Source: Tersicoccus mangrovi (GTDB lineage: Bacteria; Actinomycetota; Actinomycetes; Actinomycetales; Micrococcaceae). From it: DNA of 64,000 nucleotides. The stretch spans positions 372,001 through 436,000 of the forward strand of contig NZ_JBAJMW010000004.1 in the NCBI RefSeq assembly GCF_036881825.1, written 5' to 3'. Shown here one piece after another: positions 7,227-14,649 of the stretch (its first letter is position 1; each line of letters opens with the position of its first letter). The notes beneath the pieces were generated by a model that saw only the letters and a list, made by a program, of their open reading frames with translations, was not told the origin of the DNA and did no database searches. A program made the translations under genes and the position numbers.

Positions 7227-7908
7227 GCACAGCAGTGGGCACCGTGAAGACGGCGCCCGCTATCTGCGCACTGCACTGGAAGGAGCGCCCACCTTCGACC
7301 CGAGCAGTCAGGAGCCCGGTGTCATCCAACGCCTCGTCGATGGTCAACTCGGTGCCGATAGTGATACCGGCGTCGGCCAAGTACCGCAGGATGCCCGGAT
7401 TGAGGTCGGAGACCCTGACGACAACGACGAGTTGCCCGACCTCGACCGTGCTCAACGGACTGCCGGGCGGTCGTTCATCTTCTGCCCTACCGGGGATCGG
7501 GTGGCCGTGTGGGTCGACTGCCGGGTAGCCGAGAGCGGCGTCCATCCGTTCGAGCACGAACGGCGAGATGGCATGTTCGAGTTCGTCCGCCTCAGCGTGG
7601 ACTTGGTCCCAGGTCAGGCCGAGGAAGCGCATCAGGTAGGTCTCGATGATGCGGTGTCGGCGGACGACCTGCACGGCGATCTCTTGTCCCGCTTCCGTCA
7701 GCAGGATCTCCCCGTACGGCTCGTACTCGATCAGCCCCTGCCGAGCGAGCTTCTTCAGATTCGCCGTCACCGACGGTGGGGTGACGCTGAGGGACGCGGC
7801 CAGGTCGGAGGTGGTGGGCAGTCGCCCGTCCGTGGGCCATTCCCGGGCCTTCCAGATCAGCGTCAGGTAGTCCTCGACCACCTTGGTGACACCATCGACG
7901 GCAACCAT
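7198..7908 (-). CDS. DtxR/MntR-family metal-dependent regulator
   Basis: Metal-responsive repressor of 236 residues. The N-terminal winged HTH covers residues about 8-65 (VTPPSVTANLKKLARQGLIEYE), the metal-binding dimerisation domain about 70-135, and a C-terminal SH3/FeoA-like domain about 150-225 (VRVSDLNPGILRYLADAGI). In the primary site the motif is AEADELEH where DtxR has a Cys: the position is Asp, which is nearer to manganese-sensing MntR (Glu) than to iron-sensing DtxR. His-Glu in RRHRIIETYL supplies further ligands. It is transcribed right after the CaCA antiporter (6 bases), which suggests a Mn or similar divalent-cation homeostasis pair. A palindrome near 9240 could be its operator. 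Confidence 0.87.
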   Translation of the reverse strand: MVAVDGVTKVVEDYLTLIWKAREWPTDGRLPTTSDLAASLSVTPPSVTANLKKLARQGLIEYEPYGEILLTEAGQEIAVQVVRRHRIIETYLMRFLGLTWDQVHAEADELEHAISPFVLERMDAALGYPAVDPHGHPIPGRAEDERPPGSPLSTVEVGQLVVVVRVSDLNPGILRYLADAGITIGTELTIDEALDDTGLLTARVEGGRSFQCSAQIAGAVFTVPTAVPTTTEDRSS

Positions 7909-7914
7909 AGCCCG

Positions 7915-9162
7915 TTACTTCGCCTCCAGCATGGCCGGCTCAGCGTCCGCTGACCTCTGTGGGCGCCGGAATGGGACTCGCAGGGTGGGCCCGATCTCCC
8001 GGCGATGGACAATCAGCCACACTACTGCGATCGCTGCCTGCAGCGCGCTCAGGACGTAGCGGCCGGTGGTGTCCGTCACCGCGAACTGCACGGCGAAGAT
8101 CGCCGCCAGGCCGATCGCGGACTGCCAGTGGAAACGGAGCGCAAGAATGATCGCGAGTCCCATCAGCGTCTGCGTCGCCGTCAAGACGAATTCCTCGGTC
8201 TGCCGGGCGTCCAGGGCCAGGTCCCAACCGCCGCCGCCGGCCAGGTGCGCGATGGGGAGGGAACCGACCAGCAGGCTCCACTGGTTGACTTTCGCGGCGA
8301 TTAGGGTCCCGATGGCGGCTGCGCCCATGCCCCGCAGGGCGAACATCACCGCGATGATGAACTCGGGCGCCTCCGAAGCCAGGGGCGCGAGCCACTGGAC
8401 CAGGAAGAAGCTGTCGATGCCGAGCGATGACCCGGACTCGACGAGCGCGTCCGCGAACGGTTCGGCCGATGCCAGGATCAGGGATGCGGAGACGACGAAG
8501 AGCCCGATGACTGTCGCCCGGCGCGTCTTGCGCGGAAGATCACCGATCAGCTTGGCCGGCCCCACGAGTTCTTCCTCGGTCTCGCTCTCGACCTGACCCG
8601 AACGCCAGAGATACCAGACGAACACCAGCACCAACAGGACGCCGAACGAGAAGGGAATCTGCCCGAGCACGGGGATCACGAAGGCCAGCAGGCCCAGGAG
8701 GGCCAGGAACCCGGTCTCCAGGCGGCTGCCGCGCGGCAATGGCAGGTACCCTAGGCTGGGGCGGCCCTCCGCCTTGGCGGTCTTCCTGGCCACCAGCAGG
8801 GCCACGATCACCACGAGCGGCCAACCGAAGCCCAACAGCAGCCGGTTCGATCCGGTCATGTTCGCCGCCGCATACTGCTCGTACGCCGGGTCCGTGCCGG
8901 ACCGGAAGGCGTAGTAGAGGTCGACGGCGTATTCGGGCAGCACGGCGATCACCGCCAGGATCGCGATGGCCAGGGCCCCGGCGATGTCCTTCTGCGCCGC
9001 TTCCGCGGCCCACGCCAGCAGGAAGGCGGAGGCGACGATCGCCGCACCGAAGACCAGCATGCCCGCAAGCGGTGGGATCTCGAGGCCGGAGAATCGGACG
9101 ATGATGGCCGGGGCCGCGATGGCCAGGCACAAACCGACACGGCGCAACAGTGCAGCGGGCAT
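7915..9162 (-). CDS. CaCA-family sodium/calcium(-manganese) antiporter
   Basis: Integral membrane protein of 415 residues with ten or so hydrophobic helices. The ATG at 9162 is chosen because GGAG lies seven bases upstream; a longer frame to 9243 has no such site. The two alpha repeats of the cation/Ca exchanger superfamily are clear: VLPEYAVDL followed by NMTGSNRLLLGFGWP in the first half, and APLASEAPEFIIAV followed by GTLIAAKVNQWSLLVGSLP in the second, with the acidic Glu in each needed for cation binding. An acidic loop (SETEEELVG) separates the halves. It exchanges a divalent cation for Na+ or H+. The following DtxR-family gene suggests the cation may be Mn2+; Ca2+ is the alternative. 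Confidence 0.85.
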   Translation of the reverse strand: MPAALLRRVGLCLAIAAPAIIVRFSGLEIPPLAGMLVFGAAIVASAFLLAWAAEAAQKDIAGALAIAILAVIAVLPEYAVDLYYAFRSGTDPAYEQYAAANMTGSNRLLLGFGWPLVVIVALLVARKTAKAEGRPSLGYLPLPRGSRLETGFLALLGLLAFVIPVLGQIPFSFGVLLVLVFVWYLWRSGQVESETEEELVGPAKLIGDLPRKTRRATVIGLFVVSASLILASAEPFADALVESGSSLGIDSFFLVQWLAPLASEAPEFIIAVMFALRGMGAAAIGTLIAAKVNQWSLLVGSLPIAHLAGGGGWDLALDARQTEEFVLTATQTLMGLAIILALRFHWQSAIGLAAIFAVQFAVTDTTGRYVLSALQAAIAVVWLIVHRREIGPTLRVPFRRPQRSADAEPAMLEAK

Positions 9163-9239
9163 GAGTTCACTCCAATGATCAGCACGACGCCAGAGCGCGA
9201 CACACTCCGGCCCTTGGGCCGAAGGTCTCGCTCGCCTCA

Positions 9240-9252
9240 TCACCTGAGGTGA
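9240..9252. promoter_or_regulatory. Palindrome upstream of the antiporter/regulator operon
   Basis: TCACCTGAGGTGA is a perfect dyad around one central base, about 80 bases before the antiporter start. It could be an operator for the DtxR-family protein of the same operon. It does not match the classic IdeR/DtxR box, so the assignment is tentative. Confidence 0.35.
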
Positions 9253-9507
9253 CGTACCGGGCGGATCGTCCTGATCGCCACTATGTCGACACGCCGCGTC
9301 CGGTGCTGCACCAGGACGGAACTACTCCCCTTCGCCATCGATGATCACAAGCGACATTCGTGTGTGTCTACGTGAAGGCAAGCCATTAGATCGGGTGAAT
9401 ACGGAAGTTGCCGTTGCGTCATCGCTCTCGACGCCATGAACTCGCCGCGTTCCCGGCCTCACGCCGCAGAATCAGCGCCCGGACCCCGAACAGGTCAGTG
9501 TCCGCTG
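9253..9507. other. Intergenic region between divergent metal operons
   Basis: About 250 bases between the antiporter operon (minus) and cmtR (plus). Composition is less GC-rich than the genes. Apart from the palindrome at its left end and the cmtR promoter at its right end I see no gene, repeat or RNA structure I can support. Confidence 0.5.
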
Positions 9508-9513
9508 TATAGT
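9508..9513 (+). promoter_or_regulatory. -10 element of a probably leaderless cmtR promoter
   Basis: TATAGT is a good -10 hexamer, and the cmtR ATG lies at 9521, seven bases past its end, where transcription would start. No ribosome binding site is seen before that ATG. Leaderless mRNAs are common in actinobacteria. The AT-rich core also sits where a CmtR repressor would block the polymerase. Confidence 0.6.
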
Positions 9514-9520
9514 TAGGGCC

Positions 9521-9892
9521 ATGCTGACCATGGCGTCTCGCCTCGGTGTCATGAACCGTCTCGGCCGGGCGATGGCCGATCCCACCCGTTCCCGGATTCT
9601 TCTGGAACTGCTGTCCGGCCCGGGCTACCCGGCACGGTTGTCCGAGGCACTGCATCTGACGCGCACGAATGTCTCGAACCATCTGTCGTGTCTGCGGGGA
9701 TGCGGAATCGTGGTGGCGACACCGGAAGGCAGGCAGACCCGGTACGAGATCGCCGACCCCCATCTGACCCGGGCGATCTCCCTCCTCCTGGACACGGTGC
9801 TGGCCTACGACGACGGCGGTCCTTGCCCCGATGAACACTGCGACATTCCGCTGTGCTGCGGCACCGGGGCCGAGCCGGGCGGAACGCTGTGA
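9521..9892 (+). CDS. cmtR: CmtR-type Cd(II)/Pb(II)-sensing ArsR-family repressor
   Basis: Repressor of 123 residues with an ArsR winged HTH (LTRTNVSNHLSCLRGCG). The metal ligands of Mycobacterium tuberculosis CmtR, Cys57, Cys61 and Cys102, fall at exactly the same residue numbers here (LSCLRGCG and GGPC), and two further Cys-containing segments follow near the C-terminus (EHCD, LCCG). CmtR represses its neighbouring P1B ATPase gene until Cd or Pb binds. The same arrangement is present: the ATPase start codon overlaps the cmtR stop by four bases (GTGA). The extra C-terminal CC pair is not in the M. tuberculosis protein as I recall it and could add metal affinity. Confidence 0.94.
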   Translation: MLTMASRLGVMNRLGRAMADPTRSRILLELLSGPGYPARLSEALHLTRTNVSNHLSCLRGCGIVVATPEGRQTRYEIADPHLTRAISLLLDTVLAYDDGGPCPDEHCDIPLCCGTGAEPGGTL

Positions 9893-12000
9893 GCGACGAG
9901 TGCTGCGATCCCGACGAACAGCGCGCGACTACGTCCATCCCCCGTCCGACTCTGCTCGGACGTCCGGCAGGCGGTGCTGCCTGCTGCACGTCCGGTGACC
10001 CCGAGTCGGCACCCGGATCCGCGGCGTCCGTGCGGCATCGTGACGAAGGCGACGCCTGCTGCGGCGCCGACCCGGCTCGATCGGCGACCAAGTCCGAGCG
10101 CAGCGAGGACCGCCCCTCGTGGTGGTGCGATCGTGCGTTGGTCCGCTCGCTGGCTTCCGGTGTCTTCCTGCTCTCCGGGTACGGCATCACGTGGGCAGGG
10201 CTCCCAGTTCCTGCCGTGGTGCTGCAGGGGGTGGCACTGGTGGCCGGCGCTTCCACCTTCGTACCGGGGGCGATTCGCCGCCTGCGGCGGGGGCGCTTGG
10301 GCGTCGGCCTGCTGATGACGATTGCCGCGATCGGCGCGGTGCTGCTTGGCCATGTCGGTGAGGCCGCGGCCCTGGCGTTCTTGTTCTCGCTCGCCGAGGA
10401 GCTCGAGGACCGGGCGATGGATCGGGCGAAGGAAGGGTTACGGGCCCTGCTCGCCCTGATCCCCGGCACGGTGCGCGTGTCCCGTCCCGACGGCGACGCC
10501 ACGATCCCCGCCCCTGATGTGCGCGAACGGGACGTTCTCGTGGTCGGCGCCGGGGAACGGGTCGCCACGGACGGCCTGGTCATCGGTGGCCGGACGAACC
10601 TGGACACGTCCGCGATAACCGGCGAGTCGATCCCGGTCCACGTCGGCCCCGGGGACCACGTCGCCGCAGGATCCGTGAACGGATCGGCGACGGTGCGGAT
10701 CGAGGCGACCGCGGACGGTCGCGACAACTCGCTGACGCAGATCGTCGCCCTGGTCGAGCAGGCCCACGCCCAGAAGGGTGAGCGGGCGCGCCTGGCCGAC
10801 CGCATCGCCCGACCCCTCGTCCCGGCCGTGCTCGTCGCCGCGGCGCTGGTGGCCCTGTTTGGCGTCCTGGTCGGCGATCCGTGGACCTGGGCGGAACGCG
10901 CCCTCGTCGTCCTCGTCGCCGCGTCCCCCTGTGCGATGGCGATCGCGGTGCCGGTGACGGTGATCAGCGCGATCGGCTCGGCATCGAAGTTCGGGGTGGT
11001 GATCAAGTCCGGAGAGGCGTTCGAGCGACTCGGCACCATCCGTACCGTCGCCCTGGACAAGACCGGCACCCTGACCCGCAACGAACCAGCCGTGGTCGAC
11101 GTGAAGACCGTCCCCGGGGTCTCCCGCGACGAACTGCTCAGCTGGGCCGGCGCCGTGGAGGCCACTAGCACCCATCCGATGGCCGCTGCTCTGATTGCGG
11201 CCGCGCCGGGGGCCGAGCCCGCAACCGAGGTGGTCGAGGAGGCGGGCCTCGGCATCACCGGCCGGGTGGGTGAGCACCAGATCCGTATCGGCAACACCCG
11301 GTGGCTCGCGCCCGGGCACCTGCGACCCGCCGCGGAGGAGATGGCGGCCCAGGGCATGACCGTGGTCGTCGTCGAGTCCGACGGTCAGCTCGTGGGTCTG
11401 ATCGGCGTCCGCGATGAACTACGCCCCGAGTCAGCAGAAGCGGTGCACCTGCTTCACGCCCAGGGAATCGACACGACGATGCTGACCGGTGACAACACCC
11501 GCACTGCCCAGGCTCTCGCTCGGGACGCGGGTATCACTGACGTGCGGGCGGAGCATCTTCCGGCGGACAAAGCCCGCGCCGTCGCCTCGCTCGTCGAGGG
11601 AGGGCCCACCGCGATGGTCGGCGACGGCATCAACGACGCACCAGCCCTCGCCACCGCGACGGTCGGAATCGCCATGGGATTGAAGGGCTCCGCCGCCGCG
11701 ATCGAGTCCGCCGACGTCACCTTCACCGGCCACGACCTCCGCCTCCTGCCCGGCACCCTCGCCCACGCGCGACGCAGGCGGCGCATCATGACGACGAACA
11801 TCGGCCTCGCCCTGGCGATCGTGATCGTCTTGTTCCCCCTCGCCCTGTTCGGCGTGCTCGGACTCGCCGGCGTGGTCCTCGTGCACGAAGTCGCCGAAGT
11901 CGTCGTCATCCTCAACGGCCTCCGCGCCGCCCGCCGCCCAACCGCTCTGCGCCACCTGGCCGCGACGCCGGCACCCCAGCCGCAACTCACACCCGTCTGA
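9889..12000 (+). CDS. P1B-type Cd/Pb/Zn-translocating ATPase (CtpG-like) with CC-rich N-terminus
   Basis: Complete metal pump of 703 residues. The GTG at 9889, overlapping the cmtR stop, is chosen over a longer frame. The first about 75 residues have no HMA fold but hold three CC pairs (DECCD, AACCT, DACCG), probable soft-metal ligands. Then come membrane helices, the actuator motif TGES (about residue 244), SPC in the ion-path helix (about 345), DKTGT (about 390), the HP motif, TGDN, GDGINDAP and a C-terminal HEVAEVVVILNGLR helix. The SPC and HE..E motifs suggest a P1B-4-like metal path. Coupling to cmtR points to Cd or Pb export. It is closely similar to the pump at the left window edge. 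Confidence 0.95.
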   Translation: MSDECCDPDEQRATTSIPRPTLLGRPAGGAACCTSGDPESAPGSAASVRHRDEGDACCGADPARSATKSERSEDRPSWWCDRALVRSLASGVFLLSGYGITWAGLPVPAVVLQGVALVAGASTFVPGAIRRLRRGRLGVGLLMTIAAIGAVLLGHVGEAAALAFLFSLAEELEDRAMDRAKEGLRALLALIPGTVRVSRPDGDATIPAPDVRERDVLVVGAGERVATDGLVIGGRTNLDTSAITGESIPVHVGPGDHVAAGSVNGSATVRIEATADGRDNSLTQIVALVEQAHAQKGERARLADRIARPLVPAVLVAAALVALFGVLVGDPWTWAERALVVLVAASPCAMAIAVPVTVISAIGSASKFGVVIKSGEAFERLGTIRTVALDKTGTLTRNEPAVVDVKTVPGVSRDELLSWAGAVEATSTHPMAAALIAAAPGAEPATEVVEEAGLGITGRVGEHQIRIGNTRWLAPGHLRPAAEEMAAQGMTVVVVESDGQLVGLIGVRDELRPESAEAVHLLHAQGIDTTMLTGDNTRTAQALARDAGITDVRAEHLPADKARAVASLVEGGPTAMVGDGINDAPALATATVGIAMGLKGSAAAIESADVTFTGHDLRLLPGTLAHARRRRRIMTTNIGLALAIVIVLFPLALFGVLGLAGVVLVHEVAEVVVILNGLRAARRPTALRHLAATPAPQPQLTPV

Positions 12001-12031
12001 CCGACCCCTCGCCCGACCAGGAGCCCGCCCC

Positions 12032-12691
12032 GTGAAGACCTTTGCCCGCGCGACCTACATCACCGGTGCCGTCGTCATCGTGCTGGTGATAGCAGCCCTC
12101 ACCGTCGCCTTTCGACCGGATCGGCCCACCGCACCTGATCCCAGTCAGACCGTCGGCGCCCTGCCCGCCGCGCGCTCCAACTCTCATGTCCTCGATGACG
12201 CCGGTCCTGACGCTCCGACTCTGGTCGAGTTCCTAGACTTCGAGTGCGAGGCCTGTGGCGCGTTCTACCCGCTCGTCGAACAGCTGCGCGGCAAATACGC
12301 CGGCAAGGTCAACTACGTCGTCCGCTATTTCCCGCTACCCGGACACGTCAACGCGATGAACGCTGCCCTCGCCGCCGAGGCCGCCGCCCAACAGGGACAG
12401 TTCGAGTCCATGTACCGCCAGCTCTTCAAGACCCAGAAGCAGTGGGGAGAACAACAGGTCCCGGACCCCGGCCAGTTCCGCGCCTTCGCCGAGGATCTGG
12501 GCCTGAACATGGAGGATTACGACCGGGCGGTCGCCGCCCCGGCTACCGGGGAACGCGTCGAGCAGGACGTCAACGACGGCAAGTACCTCGGCGCAACCGG
12601 AACCCCGACGTTCTTCCTGGACGGCAAGAAGCTGGAGCTGACCGGGCCCGCCGACCTGACGGCCGCCCTGGACGCCGTCCTCGCCCGCTAA
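12032..12691 (+). CDS. Membrane-anchored DsbA-like thiol oxidoreductase
   Basis: Protein of 219 residues with a GTG start eight bases after AGGAG. One N-terminal membrane helix (residues about 9-27) anchors an extracytoplasmic thioredoxin fold with the active site CEAC (C72, C75), a helical insertion, and the cis-Pro segment GTPTFF before the last strands. It should make or reshuffle disulfides outside the membrane. It lies 31 bases after the metal pump on the same strand, so it is probably co-expressed and may protect or oxidise exported proteins under thiol-reactive metal stress. A fragment of a close copy remains at 13632-13690. Confidence 0.88.
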   Translation: MKTFARATYITGAVVIVLVIAALTVAFRPDRPTAPDPSQTVGALPAARSNSHVLDDAGPDAPTLVEFLDFECEACGAFYPLVEQLRGKYAGKVNYVVRYFPLPGHVNAMNAALAAEAAAQQGQFESMYRQLFKTQKQWGEQQVPDPGQFRAFAEDLGLNMEDYDRAVAAPATGERVEQDVNDGKYLGATGTPTFFLDGKKLELTGPADLTAALDAVLAR

Positions 12692-12880
12692 CCGCCAGTC
12701 AAACCCTCACTAGCGAAGGTCGGGCAGTGCGCCCCTACCGGCCGCCGGGGCCGTCGCCGTCCCCGACGACCGACCGGCGCGGACTCATATCGACTCGGCG
12801 CAGTCGGTCACCATCACGTAGGTGCCCCGTTCCTCGACCGTCTCGCCGGCCTCATGGTCAGAAGCCGGCGTTTTCAACCA
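12692..12880. other. Intergenic stretch with a likely gene remnant
   Basis: Between the DsbA-like gene and the lipoprotein gene. A minus-strand frame ending at a TGA at 12785-12787 reads HEAGETVEERGTYVMV and ends DCAESI, which looks like the tail of a small zinc-ribbon-type protein, but no start fits. No intact gene is seen. Confidence 0.3.
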
Positions 12881-12901
12881 CCCCTTCACCTTTCGAAGGG
12901 G
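12881..12901. terminator. Hairpin between convergent dsbA-like and lipoprotein genes
   Basis: ccccttc pairs with gaagggg across a 7-base loop; the minus-strand gene stops just beside it at 12905, so it probably ends that transcript. TTTTC lies at 12871-12875 on the plus strand. Confidence 0.5.
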
Positions 12902-12904
12902 AAG

Positions 12905-13345
12905 TCAAGAGCAGTATTTCTGACCCCAGTCCTCAACTTTGATTTTCGCATCGATGTATGCGGACTCATTGTACTTGCTCGGATCTTTGATGGCAGCGTC
13001 CATAACCTGATCCAGCCCTTTCAGGCGGGGCTTGAGGTCGTTAGGTGCCTTGGCCTGCAATGCATGGAAGGCCGTGTCTAGAGATTTCGCACCGGTTGTG
13101 TCCGTGGGAGAAAGCAGGGAAGGGAAAAAGTTCAGGTATTCCAACTGCTCAGCTAAGGGGGCGCAGACGGCGTCGGTGCTGCGGGTCGGTGATGACGAGG
13201 GGCCAGCACCGGTGGCGGCGGCGGTCCTTGTGTCCGGCGCAGCTTGGTCCTGAGTCGGGGTACATGCGGTAAGGACCAGGACGAGCGCCGTCGCCCCTAG
13301 CAAGGAACTTCCGATTCTACGATCGGCGGTTCGAGTGGCGTTCAT
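12905..13345 (-). CDS. Small secreted lipoprotein of unknown function
   Basis: Protein of 146 residues with a type II signal peptide: basic start, hydrophobic stretch and the lipobox LTAC with the lipidated Cys at about residue 28. A Thr/Ser/Ala/Pro-rich linker follows, then a helical domain of about 90 residues bounded by two Cys (VCAPLAEQ and KYCS), which may form a disulfide. The second half is visibly less GC-rich than its neighbours, a sign of transfer. The start is the ATG at 13345. I do not recognise the family. Given the neighbours it might bind metal or be a substrate of the lspA in this island, but nothing in the sequence proves it. Confidence 0.75.
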   Translation of the reverse strand: MNATRTADRRIGSSLLGATALVLVLTACTPTQDQAAPDTRTAAATGAGPSSSPTRSTDAVCAPLAEQLEYLNFFPSLLSPTDTTGAKSLDTAFHALQAKAPNDLKPRLKGLDQVMDAAIKDPSKYNESAYIDAKIKVEDWGQKYCS

Positions 13346-13504
13346 AACGACTGGTGCCTTTCGGAAGAAGCTGTTGGCCCGATCAGGGGTTGAGGCCCCG
13401 TCATGGTGAGGTTATCGTCTTGCATGACGACGGTCATGCCACCTTATTGGTTCGACTATGGCGTTCTCTCCGCGGCGCGCATTATCGATTGACGCTCGCA
13501 ATGT

Positions 13505-13530
13505 CTCGTTAAACGAACGTTTAGCGGACC
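13505..13530. repeat. res-like inverted repeat
   Basis: The segment around GTTAAACGAACGTTTAGC forms an imperfect dyad (CGTTAAACG facing its inverse CGCTAAACG). It resembles the dyad before the Tn3-type resolvase remnant at 16618 (GTTAGACGAACGCCTA), and both fit resolvase-binding subsites. Confidence 0.45.
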
Positions 13531-13631
13531 CTTCCACGGTCCTCGACGTGCCGGCAGCGGCCGCAACGACCTGAGGCGTCCGCTGCCAGACCACGTCAAG
13601 GTTATGCATGCCGCCTCGGCCACCCGTGTGA

Positions 13632-13690
13632 CGCGTCGGGCAGGATGTCGACCACGGCAAGTACCTCGGCACGGCCGGGACCGCTATCGA
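13632..13690 (+). pseudogene. Fragment of a DsbA-like gene
   Basis: About 59 bases match the 3' part of the DsbA-like gene at about 12553-12606 with only scattered changes; translated, DVDHGKYLGTAGT here against DVNDGKYLGATGT there. No start or continuation on either side. It marks an old duplication followed by deletion. Confidence 0.7.
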
Positions 13691-13701
13691 CCGCGCTGGC
13701 C

Positions 13702-14649
13702 CTACTCGTCGCCGGCAGACGACGAGCCTCGTCTCTCGAGGGAGGCGAGGTAGGCGTTGTACTCCTCCAGGTCGGCTTCGTGCCGTGGTTGGTGGCGGGC
13801 GGCGAGTTTCGCGTCCCGCCTGCCCCACCGGGCGAGGGTCACGATCAGGATGACGAACAAGGGCAGTTCGGCGTAGGTCCACGCCAGGGTGCCTGCGACT
13901 GCCTGGTCGAAGAGGGGGTCGACCGACCATGATGGGGGCGGGCTGGAGAACGCTGAGAAAAGTAGTGAGGGCGTGCGTAGCAGGACCAGGCCGAAGATGG
14001 CGTGGATCTGGAGTTCGACGCCTACGTCGGCCAGCCGGGCCGCGTAGGACGGGGCCCTCGGTAGCGGGTCGGAGGACCAGAGCGGCACGGCGGCGACGAT
14101 TCCGCCGACGAGGAAGGTCATCAGCAGCAGCTCGTGCCCCGCCGGCAGGGCGATCGCCACGCTAACGAGGTCGGTGAGATAGAGCCCGAGGTAGAGCGCG
14201 GCCGCGACCATGATGGCGACGGCCGGGTGCAGGACCGCGCTGGCCACGCGGGAGCGCAGCCCACCGTGTGCGACGCGCAACGCCACACGACCGATCCCCC
14301 GGTGCGGTGTCGCCCGGAGGATGAGCCGGCCCGGCGAACCGACGATGAGTAAGGGCGGCACGACGGTCATCAGGGTGATCTGCTGGAACACGAGCGCTCC
14401 GACGAGCCACTCTGCGTACTGGTTCAGCCCCAGACTTCCGGTGAGAAACAGGATCCCGCAGCCGAGCAGGAACGAGATCGTGCGCAATGCCGACCAGCGA
14501 CGTCCCCGCCGCCAGAGCGCCACCGCACCGAGCAGGTACAACACGGCGAGCACCACGGCGATCGGCGCGACCACGGACACACCGACGGGCCAGAACGCCA
14601 CCAAATTTTCTGGTGTCGGCGGCGGAAGGATCGTCGCATTGCCGGTCAC
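13702..14649 (-). CDS. CtaG-like (cytochrome c oxidase assembly family) membrane protein
   Basis: Polytopic membrane protein of 315 residues, starting at a GTG that overlaps the stop of the preceding gene (GTGA). The order of helices and the segments LFLTGSLGLNQYAEWL, VPPLLIVGSPGRL, SSDPLPRAPSYAARL and IHAIFGLVLL place it in the caa3-type CtaG family. The canonical His pair before the PPLL segment is missing (ALVFQQITLM), and the C-terminus is a cytoplasmic charged tail. CtaG proteins help assemble copper centres, and many actinobacterial members are probably membrane copper transport or binding proteins. Its placement in a metal island agrees with a metal-related job, but with the His missing the role is uncertain. 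Confidence 0.75.
   Translation of the reverse strand: MTGNATILPPPTPENLVAFWPVGVSVVAPIAVVLAVLYLLGAVALWRRGRRWSALRTISFLLGCGILFLTGSLGLNQYAEWLVGALVFQQITLMTVVPPLLIVGSPGRLILRATPHRGIGRVALRVAHGGLRSRVASAVLHPAVAIMVAAALYLGLYLTDLVSVAIALPAGHELLLMTFLVGGIVAAVPLWSSDPLPRAPSYAARLADVGVELQIHAIFGLVLLRTPSLLFSAFSSPPPSWSVDPLFDQAVAGTLAWTYAELPLFVILIVTLARWGRRDAKLAARHQPRHEADLEEYNAYLASLERRGSSSAGDE

Larger units (their letters stand above)
13346..13701. other. Recombination debris between lipoprotein and CtaG-like genes
   Basis: No intact gene. It contains a res-like dyad (13505-13530) and a leftover piece of a dsbA-like gene (13632-13690), listed separately. The left third is AT-richer and should hold the promoter of the lipoprotein gene, with GAAAGG upstream of its ATG. 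Confidence 0.5.

Noticed and set aside
9419..9838. Minus-strand frame opposite cmtR
   Set aside because: cmtR on the plus strand has the exact metal-ligand pattern of its family; the opposite frame has no motif.
13412..13930. Minus-strand frame at 13412-13930
   Set aside because: It mixes a shadow of the CtaG-like gene with the debris region; its codon pattern is not protein-like except over the res-like dyad.
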